Part shown: piece by piece, positions 46,884-60,610 of the stretch | Position numbering within the stretch: position 1 is the stretch's first letter | How the letters are laid out: every line of letters starts with the position of its first letter | Assembly (NCBI RefSeq): GCF_051020985.1 | Contig: NW_027475145.1 | Coordinates: 1,488,001-1,552,000 of the forward strand | Source: Nomia melanderi | Lineage: Eukaryota; Arthropoda; Insecta; Hymenoptera; Halictidae | Direction: 5' to 3' | Length of the DNA: 64,000 nt | Program-made: the position numbers and the translations under genes | Notes under the pieces: generated by a model | The model's database searches: none | Told to the model about the DNA's origin: nothing | Seen by the model: the letters and a program-made list of their open reading frames with translations, nothing else

Positions 46884-49800
46884 CTGACCCTGAGTGTCCG
46901 GCCCCATGAGACGGTCGTTTTCTCGGCCCCTGGTGGTCCGAGGTGGTTCCCCCTGCACAGATTCATGCGCCAGGCCCTCCTACAGACAATGCACTTTGAT
47001 TTATGGCGCTATCTGTAATAGCACCCGAGATATCACCAGATATATATTTGATTTTTCCCTGATCCTGAGTGTCCGGCCCCATGAGACGGTGGTTTTCTCG
47101 GCCCCTGGTGTTCCGAGGTCGTTCCCGCTGAACAGATTCATTCGCAAGGGCCTCCTGCAGACAATGCCCTTTGATTTATTGCGCTATCTGTAATAGCACG
47201 CGAGATATCACCAGATATATATTTGAATTTTCCCTGACCCTGAGTGTCCGGCCCCATAAGACGGTGGCTTTCTCGTCCCCTGGTGGTCCGAGGTCGTTCC
47301 CGCTGCCCAGATACATGCGACAGGGCCTCCTACAGACAAAGCACTTTGATTTATTGCGCTATCTCTGATAGCACCCGAGATATCACCAGATATATATTGC
47401 ATTTTCCCCAGACCCTGAGTGTCCGGCCCCATGAGACTGTGGTTTTCTCGGCCCCTGGTGGTCCGAGGTCGTTCCCGCTGCACAGATTCATGCGCCAGGG
47501 CCTCCTACAGACACTGCACTTTGATTTATTGCGCTATCTGTAATAGCACCCGAGATATCACCAGATATATATTGGATTTTTCACTGACCCTGAGTGTCCG
47601 GCCCCATGAGACGGTCGTGTTCTCGGCCCCTGGTGGTGCGAGGTCGTTCCCGCTGCACAGATTCATGCGCCAGGGCCTCCTACAGACAATGCACTTTGAT
47701 TTATTGCGCTATCTGTAATAGCACCCGAGATATCACCAGATATATATTGGATTTTTCACTGACCCTGAGTGTCCGGCCCCATGAGACGGTCGTTTTCTCG
47801 GCCCCTGGTGGTCCGAGGTGGTTCCCCCTGCACAGATTCATGCGCCAGGCCCTCCTACAGACAATGCACTTTGATTTATGGCGCTATCTGTAATAGCACC
47901 CGAGATATCACCAGATATATATTGGATTTTACCCTGACCCTGAGTGTCCGGCCCCATGAGACGGTGGGTGTCTCGGCCCCTGGAGGTCCGAGGACGTTCC
48001 CGCTGCACACATTCATGCGCCAGGGCATCCTGCAGATAATTCACTTTGGTTTTTTGCGCTATCTGTAATAGCACCCGAGATATCACCAGATATATATTGG
48101 ATTTTTTCCTGACCCTGACAGTCCGCCCCATGAGACGTTGGTTTTCTCGGCCCCTGGTGGTCCGAGGTCATTCCCGCAGCCCAGATTCATGCGCCAGGGC
48201 CTCCTACAGACAATGCACTTTGATTTATCGCGCTATCTGTAATAGCACCCGAGATATCATCAGATACATATTTGATTTTTCCCTGACCCTGAGTGTCCGG
48301 CCCCATGAGACGGTGGTTTTCTCGGCCCCTGGTGATCCGAGGTCGTTCCCGCTGAACAGATTCATTCGCAAGGGACTCCTGCAGACAATGCCCTTTGATT
48401 TATTGCGCTATCTGTAACAGCACCCGAGATATCACCAGATATATATTTGATTTTTCCCTGACCCTGAGTGTCCGGCCCCATGAGACGGTGGTTTTCTCGG
48501 CCCCTGGTTGTCCGAGGTCGTTCCCGCTGCACAGATTCATGCGCCAGCGCCTCCTACGGACAATGCACTTTGATTTATTGCGCTATCTGTAATAGCACCC
48601 GAGATATCACCAGATACATATTGGATCTTTCCCTGAGCCTGAGTGTCCGGCCCCATGTGTCGGTGGTTTTCTCAGCCCCTGGTTGTCCCAGGTCGTTGCC
48701 GCTGCACAGATTCATGCGCCAGGGCCTCCCGCAGACAAAGCACTTTGATTTATTGCGCTATCTGTAGTAGCACCCGAGATATCATCAGATATATATTTGA
48801 TTTTTCCCTGATCCTGAGTGTCCGGCCCCATGAGACGGTGGTTTTCTCGGCCCCTGGTGTTCCGGGGTCGTTCCCGCTGAACAGATTCATTCGCAAGGGC
48901 CTCCTGCAGACAATGCCCTTTGATTTATTGCGCTATCTGTAATAGCACCCGAGATATCACCAGATATATATTTGAATTTTCCCTGACCCTGAGTGTCCGG
49001 CCCCATAAGACGGTGGCTTTCTCGTCCCCTGGTGGTCCGAGGTCGTTCCCGCTGCCCAGATACATGCGACAGGGCCTCCTACAGACAAAGCACTTTGATT
49101 TATTGCGCTATCTCTGATAGCACCCGAGATATCACCAGATATATACTGGATTTTCCCCTGACCCTGAGTGTCCGGCCCCATGAGACTGTGGTTTTCTCGG
49201 CCCCTGGTGGTCCGAGGTCGTTCCCGCTGCACAGATTCATGCCCCAGGGCCTCCTACAGACAATGAACTTTGATTTATTGCGCTATCTGTAATAGCACCC
49301 GAGATATCACCAGATATATATTGGATTTTTCACTGACACTGAGCGTCCGGCCCCATGAGACGGTCGTTTTCTCGGCCCCTGGTGGTCCGAGGTCGTTCCC
49401 GCTGCACAGATTCATGCGCCAGGGTCTCCTACAGACAATGCACTTTGATTTATTGCGCTATCTGTAATAGCACCCGAGATATCACCAGATATATATTGGA
49501 TTTTTCACTGACCCTGAGTGTCCGGCCCCATGACACGGTGGTTTTCTCGGCCCCTGGTGTTCCTAGGTCGTTCCCGCTGCACAGATTCATGCGCCAGGGA
49601 CTCCTACAGACAATGCACTTTGATTTATTGCGCTATCTGTAATAGCACCCGAGATATCACCAGATATATATTGGATTTTACCCTGACCCTGAGTGTCCGG
49701 CCCCATGAGACGGTGGGTGTCTCGGCCCCTGGAGGTCCGAGGACGTTCCCGCTGCACACATTCATGCGCCAGGGCATCCTGCAGATAATTCACTTTGGTT

Positions 49801-50732
49801 TATTGCGCTATCTGTAATAGCACCCGAGATATCACCAGATATATATTGGATTTTCCCCTGACCCTGAGTGTCCGGCCCCATGAGACTGTGGTTTTCTCGG
49901 CCCCTGGTGGTCCGAGGTCATTCCCGCAGCCCAGATTCATGCGCCAGGGCCTGCTACAGACAATGCACTTTGATTTATCGCGCTATCTGTAATAGCACCC
50001 GATATATCATCAGATATATATTTGATTTTTCCCTGACCCTGAGTGTCCGGCCCCATAAGACGGTCGCTTTCTCGTCCCCTGGTGGTCCGAGGTCGTTCCC
50101 GCTGCACAGATTCATGCGCCAGGGCCTATTGCAGATAATTCACTTTGGTTTATTGCGCTATCTCTAATAGCACCCGAGATATCACCAGATATATATTGGA
50201 TTTTCCCCTGACCCTGATTGTCCGGCCCCATGAGACGGTGGTTTTCTCGGCCCCTGGTGGACCGAGATCGTTCCCGCTGCCCAGATTCATTCGCCTGGGC
50301 CTCCTACAGACAATGCACTTTGATTTATTGCGCTATCTGTAATAGCACCCGAGATATCACCAGCTATATATTTGATTTTTCCCTGACCCTGAGTTTCCGG
50401 CCCCATGAGACGGTGGTTTTCTCGGCCCCTGGTGGTCCGAGGTCGTTCCCGCTGCACAGATGCATGCGCCAGGGCCACCCGCAGATAATTCACTATGGTT
50501 TATTGCGCTATCTCTAATAGCACCCGAGATATCACCAGATATATGCTGGATTTTTACATGACCTTGGTTGACGGTTTCCGAATATCTGTAATTTTCTCGG
50601 CCACTGGTGGTCCGAGGTCGTTCCTGCGGCACAGATTCATTCGCCAGTGCCTCCTACAGACAATGCACTTTGGTTTATTGCGCTATCTCTGATAGCACCC
50701 GAGATATCACCAGATATATATTGGATTTTCCC
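46884..50732 (+). repeat. 22-monomer higher-order block, copy 1
   Basis: 3849 bp (22 units minus 1) repeated directly at 50733-54435. The left part matches at an offset of 3849 and the right part at 3674, because one monomer present here (around 48325-48500, with GGTGATCCGAGG, GAACAGATTCATTCG and AAGGGACTCC) has no counterpart in copy 2. The two left parts differ at GAGACGTTGG against GAGACGGTGG; otherwise few differences are visible. Confidence 0.92.
50518..50692 (+). repeat. D-type monomer 26 (full)
   Basis: GGTTGACGG allele with GACGGTTTCCG, shared only with 54192-54366. The right half has CGCCAGTGCC. Confidence 0.93.
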
Positions 50733-53700
50733 CTGACCCTGAGTGTCCGGCCCCATGAGACGGTCGTTTTCTCGGCCCCTGGTGGTCCGAGGTGGTTCCC
50801 CCTGCACAGATTCATGCGCCAGGCCCTCCTACAGACAATGCACTTTGATTTATGGCGCTATCTGTAATAGCACCCGAGATATCACCAGATATATATTTGA
50901 TTTTTCCCTGATCCTGAGTGTCCGGCCCCATGAGACGGTGGTTTTCTCGGCCCCTGGTGTTCCGAGGTCGTTCCCGCTGAACAGATTCATTCGCAAGGGC
51001 CTCCTGCAGACAATGCCCTTTGATTTATTGCGCTATCTGTAATAGCACGCGAGATATCACCAGATATATATTTGAATTTTCCCTGACCCTGAGTGTCCGG
51101 CCCCATAAGACGGTGGCTTTCTCGTCCCCTGGTGGTCCGAGGTCGTTCCCGCTGCCCAGATACATGCGACAGGGCCTCCTACAGACAAAGCACTTTGATT
51201 TATTGCGCTATCTCTGATAGCACCCGAGATATCACCAGATATATATTGCATTTTCCCCAGACCCTGAGTGTCCGGCCCCATGAGACTGTGGTTTTCTCGG
51301 CCCCTGGTGGTCCGAGGTCGTTCCCGCTGCACAGATTCATGCGCCAGGGCCTCCTACAGACACTGCACTTTGATTTATTGCGCTATCTGTAATAGCACCC
51401 GAGATATCACCAGATATATATTGGATTTTTCACTGACCCTGAGTGTCCGGCCCCATGAGACGGTCGTGTTCTCGGCCCCTGGTGGTGCGAGGTCGTTCCC
51501 GCTGCACAGATTCATGCGCCAGGGCCTCCTACAGACAATGCACTTTGATTTATTGCGCTATCTGTAATAGCACCCGAGATATCACCAGATATATATTGGA
51601 TTTTTCACTGACCCTGAGTGTCCGGCCCCATGAGACGGTCGTTTTCTCGGCCCCTGGTGGTCCGAGGTGGTTCCCCCTGCACAGATTCATGCGCCAGGCC
51701 CTCCTACAGACAATGCACTTTGATTTATGGCGCTATCTGTAATAGCACCCGAGATATCACCAGATATATATTGGATTTTACCCTGACCCTGAGTGTCCGG
51801 CCCCATGAGACGGTGGGTGTCTCGGCCCCTGGAGGTCCGAGGACGTTCCCGCTGCACACATTCATGCGCCAGGGCATCCTGCAGATAATTCACTTTGGTT
51901 TTTTGCGCTATCTGTAATAGCACCCGAGATATCACCAGATATATATTGGATTTTTTCCTGACCCTGACAGTCCGCCCCATGAGACGGTGGTTTTCTCGGC
52001 CCCTGGTGGTCCGAGGTCATTCCCGCAGCCCAGATTCATGCGCCAGGGCCTCCTACAGACAATGCACTTTGATTTATCGCGCTATCTGTAATAGCACCCG
52101 AGATATCATCAGATACATATTTGATTTTTCCCTGACCCTGAGTGTCCGGCCCCATGAGACGGTGGTTTTCTCGGCCCCTGGTTGTCCGAGGTCGTTCCCG
52201 CTGCACAGATTCATGCGCCAGCGCCTCCTACGGACAATGCACTTTGATTTATTGCGCTATCTGTAATAGCACCCGAGATATCACCAGATACATATTGGAT
52301 CTTTCCCTGAGCCTGAGTGTCCGGCCCCATGTGTCGGTGGTTTTCTCAGCCCCTGGTTGTCCGAGGTCGTTGCCGCTGCACAGATTCATGCGCCAGGGCC
52401 TCCCGCAGACAAAGCACTTTGATTTATTGCGCTATCTGTAGTAGCACCCGAGATATCATCAGATATATATTTGATTTTTCCCTGATCCTGAGTGTCCGGC
52501 CCCATGAGACGGTGGTTTTCTCGGCCCCTGGTGTTCCGGGGTCGTTCCCGCTGAACAGATTCATTCGCAAGGGCCTCCTGCAGACAATGCCCTTTGATTT
52601 ATTGCGCTATCTGTAATAGCACCCGAGATATCACCAGATATATATTTGAATTTTCCCTGACCCTGAGTGTCCGGCCCCATAAGACGGTGGCTTTCTCGTC
52701 CCCTGGTGGTCCGAGGTCGTTCCCGCTGCCCAGATACATGCGACAGGGCCTCCTACAGACAAAGCACTTTGATTTATTGCGCTATCTCTGATAGCACCCG
52801 AGATATCACCAGATATATACTGGATTTTCCCCTGACCCTGAGTGTCCGGCCCCATGAGACTGTGGTTTTCTCGGCCCCTGGTGGTCCGAGGTCGTTCCCG
52901 CTGCACAGATTCATGCCCCAGGGCCTCCTACAGACAATGAACTTTGATTTATTGCGCTATCTGTAATAGCACCCGAGATATCACCAGATATATATTGGAT
53001 TTTTCACTGACACTGAGCGTCCGGCCCCATGAGACGGTCGTTTTCTCGGCCCCTGGTGGTCCGAGGTCGTTCCCGCTGCACAGATTCATGCGCCAGGGTC
53101 TCCTACAGACAATGCACTTTGATTTATTGCGCTATCTGTAATAGCACCCGAGATATCACCAGATATATATTGGATTTTTCACTGACCCTGAGTGTCCGGC
53201 CCCATGACACGGTGGTTTTCTCGGCCCCTGGTGTTCCTAGGTCGTTCCCGCTGCACAGATTCATGCGCCAGGGACTCCTACAGACAATGCACTTTGATTT
53301 ATTGCGCTATCTGTAATAGCACCCGAGATATCACCAGATATATATTGGATTTTACCCTGACCCTGAGTGTCCCGCCCCATGAGACGGTGGGTGTCTCGGC
53401 CCCTGGAGGTCCGAGGACGTTCCCGCTGCACACATTCATGCGCCAGGGCATCCTGCAGATAATTCACTTTGGTTTATTGCGCTATCTGTAATAGCACCCG
53501 AGATATCACCAGATATATATTGGATTTTCCCCTGACCCTGAGTGTCCGGCCCCATGAGACTGTGGTTTTCTCGGCCCCTGGTGGTCCGAGGTCATTCCCG
53601 CAGCCCAGATTCATGCGCCAGGGCCTGCTACAGACAATGCACTTTGATTTATCGCGCTATCTGTAATAGCACCCGATATATCATCAGATATATATTTGAT

Positions 53701-54435
53701 TTTTCCCTGACCCTGAGTGTCCGGCCCCATAAGACGGTCGCTTTCTCGTCCCCTGGTGGTCCGAGGTCGTTCCCGCTGCACAGATTCATGCGCCAGGGCC
53801 TATTGCAGATAATTCACTTTGGTTTATTGCGCTATCTCTAATAGCACCCGAGATATCACCAGATATATATTGGATTTTCCCCTGACCCTGATTGTCCGGC
53901 CCCATGAGACGGTGGTTTTCTCGGCCCCTGGTGGACCGAGATCGTTCCCGCTGCCCAGATTCATTCGCCTGGGCCTCCTACAGACAATGCACTTTGATTT
54001 ATTGCGCTATCTGTAATAGCACCCGAGATATCACCAGCTATATATTTGATTTTTCCCTGACCCTGAGTTTCCGGCCCCATGAGACGGTGGTTTTCTCGGC
54101 CCCTGGTGGTCCGAGGTCGTTCCCGCTGCACAGATGCATGCGCCAGGGCCACCCGCAGATAATTCACTATGGTTTATTGCGCTATCTCTAATAGCACCCG
54201 AGATATCACCAGATATATGCTGGATTTTTACATGACCTTGGTTGACGGTTTCCGAATATCTGTAATTTTCTCGGCCACTGGTGGTCCGAGGTCGTTCCTG
54301 CGGCACAGATTCATTCGCCAGTGCCTCCTACAGACAATGCACTTTGGTTTATTGCGCTATCTCTGATAGCACCCGAGATATCACCAGATATATATTGGAT
54401 TTTCCCCTGACCCTGAGTGTCCGGCCCCATGAGAC
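50733..54435 (+). repeat. 21-monomer higher-order block, copy 2
   Basis: Second copy of 46884-50732, one monomer shorter. A partial third copy at 59141-60610 (offset 11372 from copy 1) contains the monomer that is missing here, so deletion in this copy is simpler than insertion in copy 1. Confidence 0.92.
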
Positions 54436-54750
54436 TGTGGTTTTCTCGGCCCCTGGTGGTCCGAGGTCGTTCCCGCTGCACAGATTCATGCGCCAGGGCC
54501 TCCTACAGACACTGCACTTTGATTTAGTGCGCTATCTGCAATAGCACCCAAGATATCACCAGATATATACTGGATTTTCCCCTGACCCTGAGTGTCCGGC
54601 CCCATGAGACTGTGGTTTTCTCGGCCCCTGGTGGTCCGAGGTCGTTCCCGCTGCACAGATTCATGCCCCAGGGCCTCCTACAGACAATGAACTTTGATTT
54701 ATTGCGCTATCTGTAATAGCACCCGAGATATCACCAGATATATATTGGAT
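53630..54750 (+). repeat. Dispersed ~1.1-kb block, copy 1 (offset 8573)
   Basis: Matches 62203-63323 at 49 units minus 2 bp. Markers are CCCGATATATCATCAG, GACGGTCGCTTTCTCGTCC, GGGCCTATTGCAG and the rare junction TGCGCTATCTGCAATAGC followed by ACCCAAGATATC. A handful of substitutions separate the copies. Confidence 0.88.
54192..54366 (+). repeat. D-type monomer 27 (full)
   Basis: Copy of 50518-50692 at an offset of 3674 bp, with the same GACGGTTTCCG. Confidence 0.93.
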
Positions 54751-55299
54751 TTTACCCTGACCCTGAGTGTCCGGCCCCATGATACTGTGGTTTTTTCGGC
54801 CCCTGGTGGTCCGAGGTCGTTCCCGCTGCACAGATTCATGCGCCAGGGCCTCCTACAGACAATGCACATTGATTTATTGCGCTATCTGTAATAGCACCCG
54901 AGATATCACCAGATATATATTGGATTTTTCACTGACACTGAGCGTCCGGCCCCATGAGACGGTCGTTTTCTCGGCCCCTGGTGGTCCGAGGTATATCCCG
55001 CTGCACAGATTCATGCGCCAGGGCCTCCTACAGACAATGCACTTTGATTTATTGCGCTATCTGTAATAGCACCCGAGATATCACCAGATATATATTGGAT
55101 TTTTCACTGACCCTGAGTGTCCGGCCCCATGACACGGTGGTTTTCTCGGCCCCTGGTGTTCCGAGGTCGTTCCCGCTGCACAGATTCATGCGCCAGGGCC
55201 TCCTACAGACAATGCACTTTGATTTATGGCGCTATCTGTAATAGCACCCGAGATATCACCAGATATATATTGGATTTTACACTGACCCTGACAGTCCGC

Positions 55300-56874
55300 C
55301 CCATGAGACGGTGGTTTTCTCGGCCCCTGGTGACCCGAGGTCGTTCCCGCTGAACAGATTCATTCGCAAGGGACTCCTGCAGACAATGCCCTTTGATTTA
55401 TTGCGCTATCTGTAATAGCACCCGAGATATCACCAGATATATATTTGATTTTTCCCTGACCCTGAGTGTCCGGCCCCATGAGACGGTGGTTTTCTCGGCC
55501 CCTGGTTGTCCGAGGTCGTTCCCGCTGCACAGATTCATGCGCCAGCGCCTCCTACGGACAATGCACTTTGATTTATTGCGCTATCTGTAATAGCACCCGA
55601 GATATCACCAGATACATATTGGATCTTTCCCTGAGCCTGAGTGTCCGGCCCCATGTGTCGGTGGTTTTCTCGGCCCCTGGTTGTCCGAGGTCGTTGCCGC
55701 TGCACAGATTCATGCGCCAGGGCCTCCCGCAGACAAAGCACTTTGATTTATTGCGCTATCTGTAGTAGCACCCGAGATATCATCAGATATATATTTGATT
55801 TTTCCCTGATCCTGAGTGTCCGGCCCCATGAGACGGTGGTTTTCTCGGCCCCTGGTGTTCCGAGGTCGTTCCCGCTGCACAGATTCATGCGCCAGGGCCT
55901 CCTGCAGACAATGCCCTTTGATTTATTGCGCTATCTGTAATAGCACCCGAGATATCACCAGATATATATTGGATTTTTCCCTGACCCTGAGTGTCCGGCC
56001 CCATGTGTCGGTGGTTTTCTCGGCCCCAGGTTTTCCGAGGTCGTTGCCGCTGCACAGATTCATGCGCCAGGGCCTCCCGCAGACAAAGCACTTTGGTTTA
56101 TTGCGCTATCTGTAATAGCACCCGAGATATCACCAGATATATGCTGGATTTTTACATGACCTTGGTTGACGGATTCCGAATATCTGTAATTTTCTCGGCC
56201 ACTGGTGGTCCGAGGTCGTTCCTGCGGCACAGATTCATTCGACAGTGCCCCCTACAGACAATGCACTTTGGTTTATTGCGCTATCTCTGATAGCACCCGA
56301 GATATCACCAGATATATATTGCATTTTCCCCAGACCCTGAGTGTCCGGCCCCATGAGACTGTGGTTTTCTCGGCCCCTGGTGGTCCGAGGTCGTTCCCGC
56401 TGCACAGATTCATGCGCCAGGGCCTCCTGCAGATAATTCACTTTGGTTTATTGCGCTATCTCTAATAGCACCCGAGATATCACCAGATATATACTGGATT
56501 TTCCCCTGACCCTGAGTGTCCGGCCCCATGAGACTGTGGTTTTCTCGGCCCCTGGTGGTCCGAGGTCGTTCCCGCTGCACAGATTCATGCGCCAGGGCCT
56601 CCTACAGACACTGCACTTTGATTTATTGCGCTATCTGTAATAGCACCCGAGATATCACCAGATATATATTGGATTTTTCACTGACCCTGAGTGTCCGGCC
56701 CCATGAGACGGTCGTGTTCTCGGCCCCTGGTGGTGCGAGGTCGTTCCCGCTGCACAGATTCATGCGCCAGGGCCTCCTACAGACAATGCACTTTGATTTA
56801 TTGCGCTATCTGTAATAGCACCCGAGATATCACCAGATATATATTGGATTTTTCACTGACCCTGAGTGTCCGGC
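55300..56874 (+). repeat. 9-monomer higher-order repeat, copy 1 (1575 bp)
   Basis: The nine units run in this order: GGTGAYCC unit, GGTTGTCC unit, TGTGTCGG unit, GGTGTTCC unit, GGTTTTCC unit, D unit, TTGCATTTTCCCC unit, ATACTGG unit, and GTCGTGTTCTCGG unit. The next copy follows directly. Differences from copy 2 are few (GGTGACCC against GGTGATCC; GGGACTCC against GGGCCTCC). Confidence 0.93.
56116..56290 (+). repeat. D-type monomer 28 (full)
   Basis: GGTTGACGG allele, with CGACAGTGCCCCCTACAG at the right end. It is part of the 9-monomer higher-order unit. Confidence 0.93.
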
Positions 56875-58449
56875 CCCATGAGACGGTGGTTTTCTCGGCC
56901 CCTGGTGATCCGAGGTCGTTCCCGCTGAACAGATTCATTCGCAAGGGCCTCCTGCAGACAATGCCCTTTGATTTATTGCGCTATCTGTAATAGCACCCGA
57001 GATATCACCAGATATATATTTGATTTTTCCCTGACCCTGAGTGTCCGGCCCCATGAGACGGTGGTTTTCTCGGCCCCTGGTTGTCCGAGGTCGTTCCCGC
57101 TGCACAGATTCATGCGCCAGCGCCTCCTACGGACAATGCACTTTGATTTATTGCGCTATCTGTAATAGCACCCGAGATATCACCAGATACATATTGGATC
57201 TTTCCCTGAGCCTGAGTGTCCGGCCCCATGTGTCGGTGGTTTTCTCGGCCCCTGGTTGTCCGAGGTCGTTGCCGCTGCACAGATTCATGCGCCAGGGCCT
57301 CCCGCAGACAAAGCACTTTGATTTATTGCGCTATCTGTAGTAGCACCCGAGATATCATCAGATATATATTTGATTTTTCCCTGATCCTGAGTGTCCGGCC
57401 CCATGAGACGGTGGTTTTCTCGGCCCCTGGTGTTCCGAGGTCGTTCCCGCTGCACAGATTCATGCGCCAGGGCCTCCTGCAGACAATGCCCTTTGATTTA
57501 TTGCGCTATCTGTAATAGCACCCGAGATATCACCAGATATATATTGGATTTTTCCCTGACCCTGAGTGTCCGGCCCCATGTGTCGGTGGTTTTCTCGGCC
57601 CCAGGTTTTCCGAGGTCGTTGCCGCTGCACAGATTCATGCGCCAGGGCCTCCCGCAGACAAAGCACTTTGGTTTATTGCGCTATCTGTAATAGCACCCGA
57701 GATATCACCAGATATATGCTGGATTTTTACATGACCTTGGTTGACGGATTCCGAATATCTGTAATTTTCTCGGCCACTGGTGGTCCGAGGTCGTTCCTGC
57801 GGCACAGATTCATTCGACAGTGCCCCCTACAGACAATGCACTTTGGTTTATTGCGCTATCTCTGATAGCACCCGAGATGTCACCAGATATATATTGCATT
57901 TTCCCCAGACCCTGAGTGTCCGGCCCCATGAGACTGTGGTTTTCTCGGCCCCTGGTGGTCCGAGGTCGTTCCCGCTGCACAGATTCATGCGCCAGGGCCT
58001 CCTGCAGATAATTCACTTTGGTTTATTGCGCTATCTCTAATAGCACCCGAGATATCACCAGATATATACTGGATTTTCCCCTGACCCTGAGTGTCCGGCC
58101 CCATGAGACTGTGGTTTTCTCGGCCCCTGGTGGTCCGAGGTCGTTCCCGCTGCACAGATTCATGCGCCAGGGCCTCCTACAGACACTGCACTTTGATTTA
58201 TTGCGCTATCTGTAATAGCACCCGAGATATCACCAGATATATATTGGATTTTTCACTGACCCTGAGTGTCCGGCCCCATGAGACGGTCGTGTTCTCGGCC
58301 CCTGGTGGTGCGAGGTCGTTCCCGCTGCACAGATTCATGCGCCAGGGCCTCCTACAGACAATGCACTTTGATTTATTGCGCTATCTGTAATAGCACCCGA
58401 GATATCACCAGATATATATTGGATTTTTCACTGACCCTGAGTGTCCGGC
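56875..58449 (+). repeat. 9-monomer higher-order repeat, copy 2 (1575 bp)
   Basis: Direct repeat of 55300-56874 with the same nine-unit order. A private change is CCGAGATGTCACC near 57877. Confidence 0.93.
57691..57865 (+). repeat. D-type monomer 29 (full)
   Basis: Copy of 56116-56290 at an offset of 1575 bp, in the second copy of the 9-monomer unit. Confidence 0.93.
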
Positions 58450-59027
58450 CCCATGAGACGGTGGTTTTCTCGGCCCCTGGTGATCCGAGGTCGTTCCCGC
58501 TGAACAGATTCATTCGCAAGGGCCTCCTGCAGACAATGCCCTTTGATTTATTGCGCTATCTGTAATAGCACCCGAGATATCACCAGATATATATTTGATT
58601 TTTCCCTGACCCTGAGTGTCCGGCCCCATGAGACGGTGGTTTTCTCGGCCCCTGGTTGTCCGAGGTCGTTCCCGCTGCACAGATTCATGCGCCAGCGCCT
58701 CCTACGGACAATGCACTTTGATTTATTGCGCTATCTGTAATAGCACCCGAGATATCACCAGATACATATTGGATCTTTCCCTGAGCCTGAGTGTCCGGCC
58801 CCATGTGTCGGTGGTTTTCTCGGCCCCTGGTTGTCCGAGGTCGTTGCCGCTGCACAGATTCATGCGCCAGGGCCTCCCGCAGACAAAGCACTTTGATTTA
58901 TTGCGCTATCTGTAGTAGCACCCGAGATATCATCAGATATATATTTGATTTTTCCCTGATCCTGAGTGTCCGGCCCCATGAGACGGTGGTTTTCTCGGCC
59001 CCTGGTGTTCCGAGGTCGTTCCCGCTG
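58450..59027 (+). repeat. 9-monomer higher-order repeat, partial copy 3
   Basis: The first 3.3 units of the repeat, then a switch inside a monomer: copy 2 continues CGCTGCACAGATTCATGCG while this copy continues CGCTGAACAGATTCATTCG. From about 59141 the sequence follows the 22-monomer block instead. Confidence 0.9.
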
Positions 59028-59140
59028 AACAGATTCATTCGCAAGGGCCTCCTGCAGACAATGCCCTTTGATTTATTGCGCTATCTGTAATAGCACGCGA
59101 GATATCACCAGATATATATTTGAATTTTCCCTGACCCTGA

Positions 59141-60610
59141 GTGTCCGGCCCCATGAGACGGTCGTTTTCTCGGCCCCTGGTGGTCCGAGGTGGTTCCCCC
59201 TGCACAGATTCATGCGCCAGGCCCTCCTACAGACAATGCACTTTGATTTATGGCGCTATCTGTAATAGCACCCGAGATATCACCAGATATATATTGGATT
59301 TTACCCTGACCCTGAGTGTCCGGCCCCATGAGACGGTGGGTGTCTCGGCCCCTGGAGGTCCGAGGACGTTCCCGCTGCACACATTCATGCGCCAGGGCAT
59401 CCTGCAGATAATTCACTTTGGTTTATTGCGCTATCTGTAATAGCACCCGAGATATCACCAGATATATATTGGATTTTTTCCTGACCCTGACAGTCCGCCC
59501 CATGAGACGGTGGTTTTCTCGGCCCCTGGTGGTCCGAGGTCATTCCCGCAGACCAGATTCATGCGCCAGGGCCTCCTACAGACAATGCACTTTGATTTAT
59601 CGCGCTATCTGTAATAGCACCCGAGATATCATCAGATACATATTTGATTTTTCCCTGACCCTGAGTGTCCGGCCCCATGAGACGGTGGTTTTCTCGGCCC
59701 CTGGTGATCCGAGGTCGTTCCCGCTGAACAGATTCATTCGCAAGGGACTCCTGCAGACAATGCCCTTTGATTTATTGCGCTATCTGTAATAGCACCCGAG
59801 ATATCACCAGATATATATTTGATTTTTCCCTGACCCTGAGTGTCCGGCCCCATGAGACGGTGGTTTTCTCGGCCCCTGGTTGTCCGAGGTCGTTCCCGCT
59901 GCACAGATTCATGCGCCAGCGCCTCCTACGGACAATGCACTTTGATTTATTGCGCTATCTGTAATAGCACCCGAGATATCACCAGATACATATTGGATCT
60001 TTCCCTGAGCCTGAGTGTCCGGCCCCATGTGTCGGTGGTTTTCTCGGCCCCTGGTTGTCCGAGGTCGTTGCCGCTGCACAGATTCATGCGCCAGGGCCTC
60101 CCGCAGACAAAGCACTTTGATTTATTGCGCTATCTGTAGTAGCACCCGAGATATCATCAGATATATATTTGATTTTTCCCTGATCCTGAGTGTCCGGCCC
60201 CATGAGACGGTGGTTTTCTCGGCCCCTGGTGTTCCGGGGTCGTTCCCGCTGAACAGATTCATTCGCAAGGGCCTCCTGCAGACAATGCCCTTTGATTTAT
60301 TGCGCTATCTGTAATAGCACCCGAGATATCACCAGATATATATTTGAATTTTCCCTGACCCTGAGTGTCCGGCCCCATAAGACGGTGGCTTTCTCGTCCC
60401 CTGGTGGTCCGAGGTCGTTCCCGCTGCCCAGATACATGCGACAGGGCCTCCTACAGACAAAGCACTTTGATTTATTGCGCTATCTCTGATAGCACCCGAG
60501 ATATCACCAGATATATACTGGATTTTCCCCTGACCCTGAGTGTCCGGCCCCATGAGACTGTGGTTTTCTCGGCCCCTGGTGGTCCGAGGTCGTTCCCGCT
60601 GCACAGATTC
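59141..60610 (+). repeat. Partial third copy of the 22-monomer block
   Basis: Matches 47769-49238 at an offset of 11372 bp (65 units minus 3). It contains GACAGTCCGCCCC, the ATCATCAGATACATATTTG unit with GGTGATCC, the GGTTGTCC and TGTGTCGG units, and ATATTTGAATTTTCCC. It diverges at ATTCATGCGCCAGCGCC against ATTCATGCCCCAGGGCC. Confidence 0.88.
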
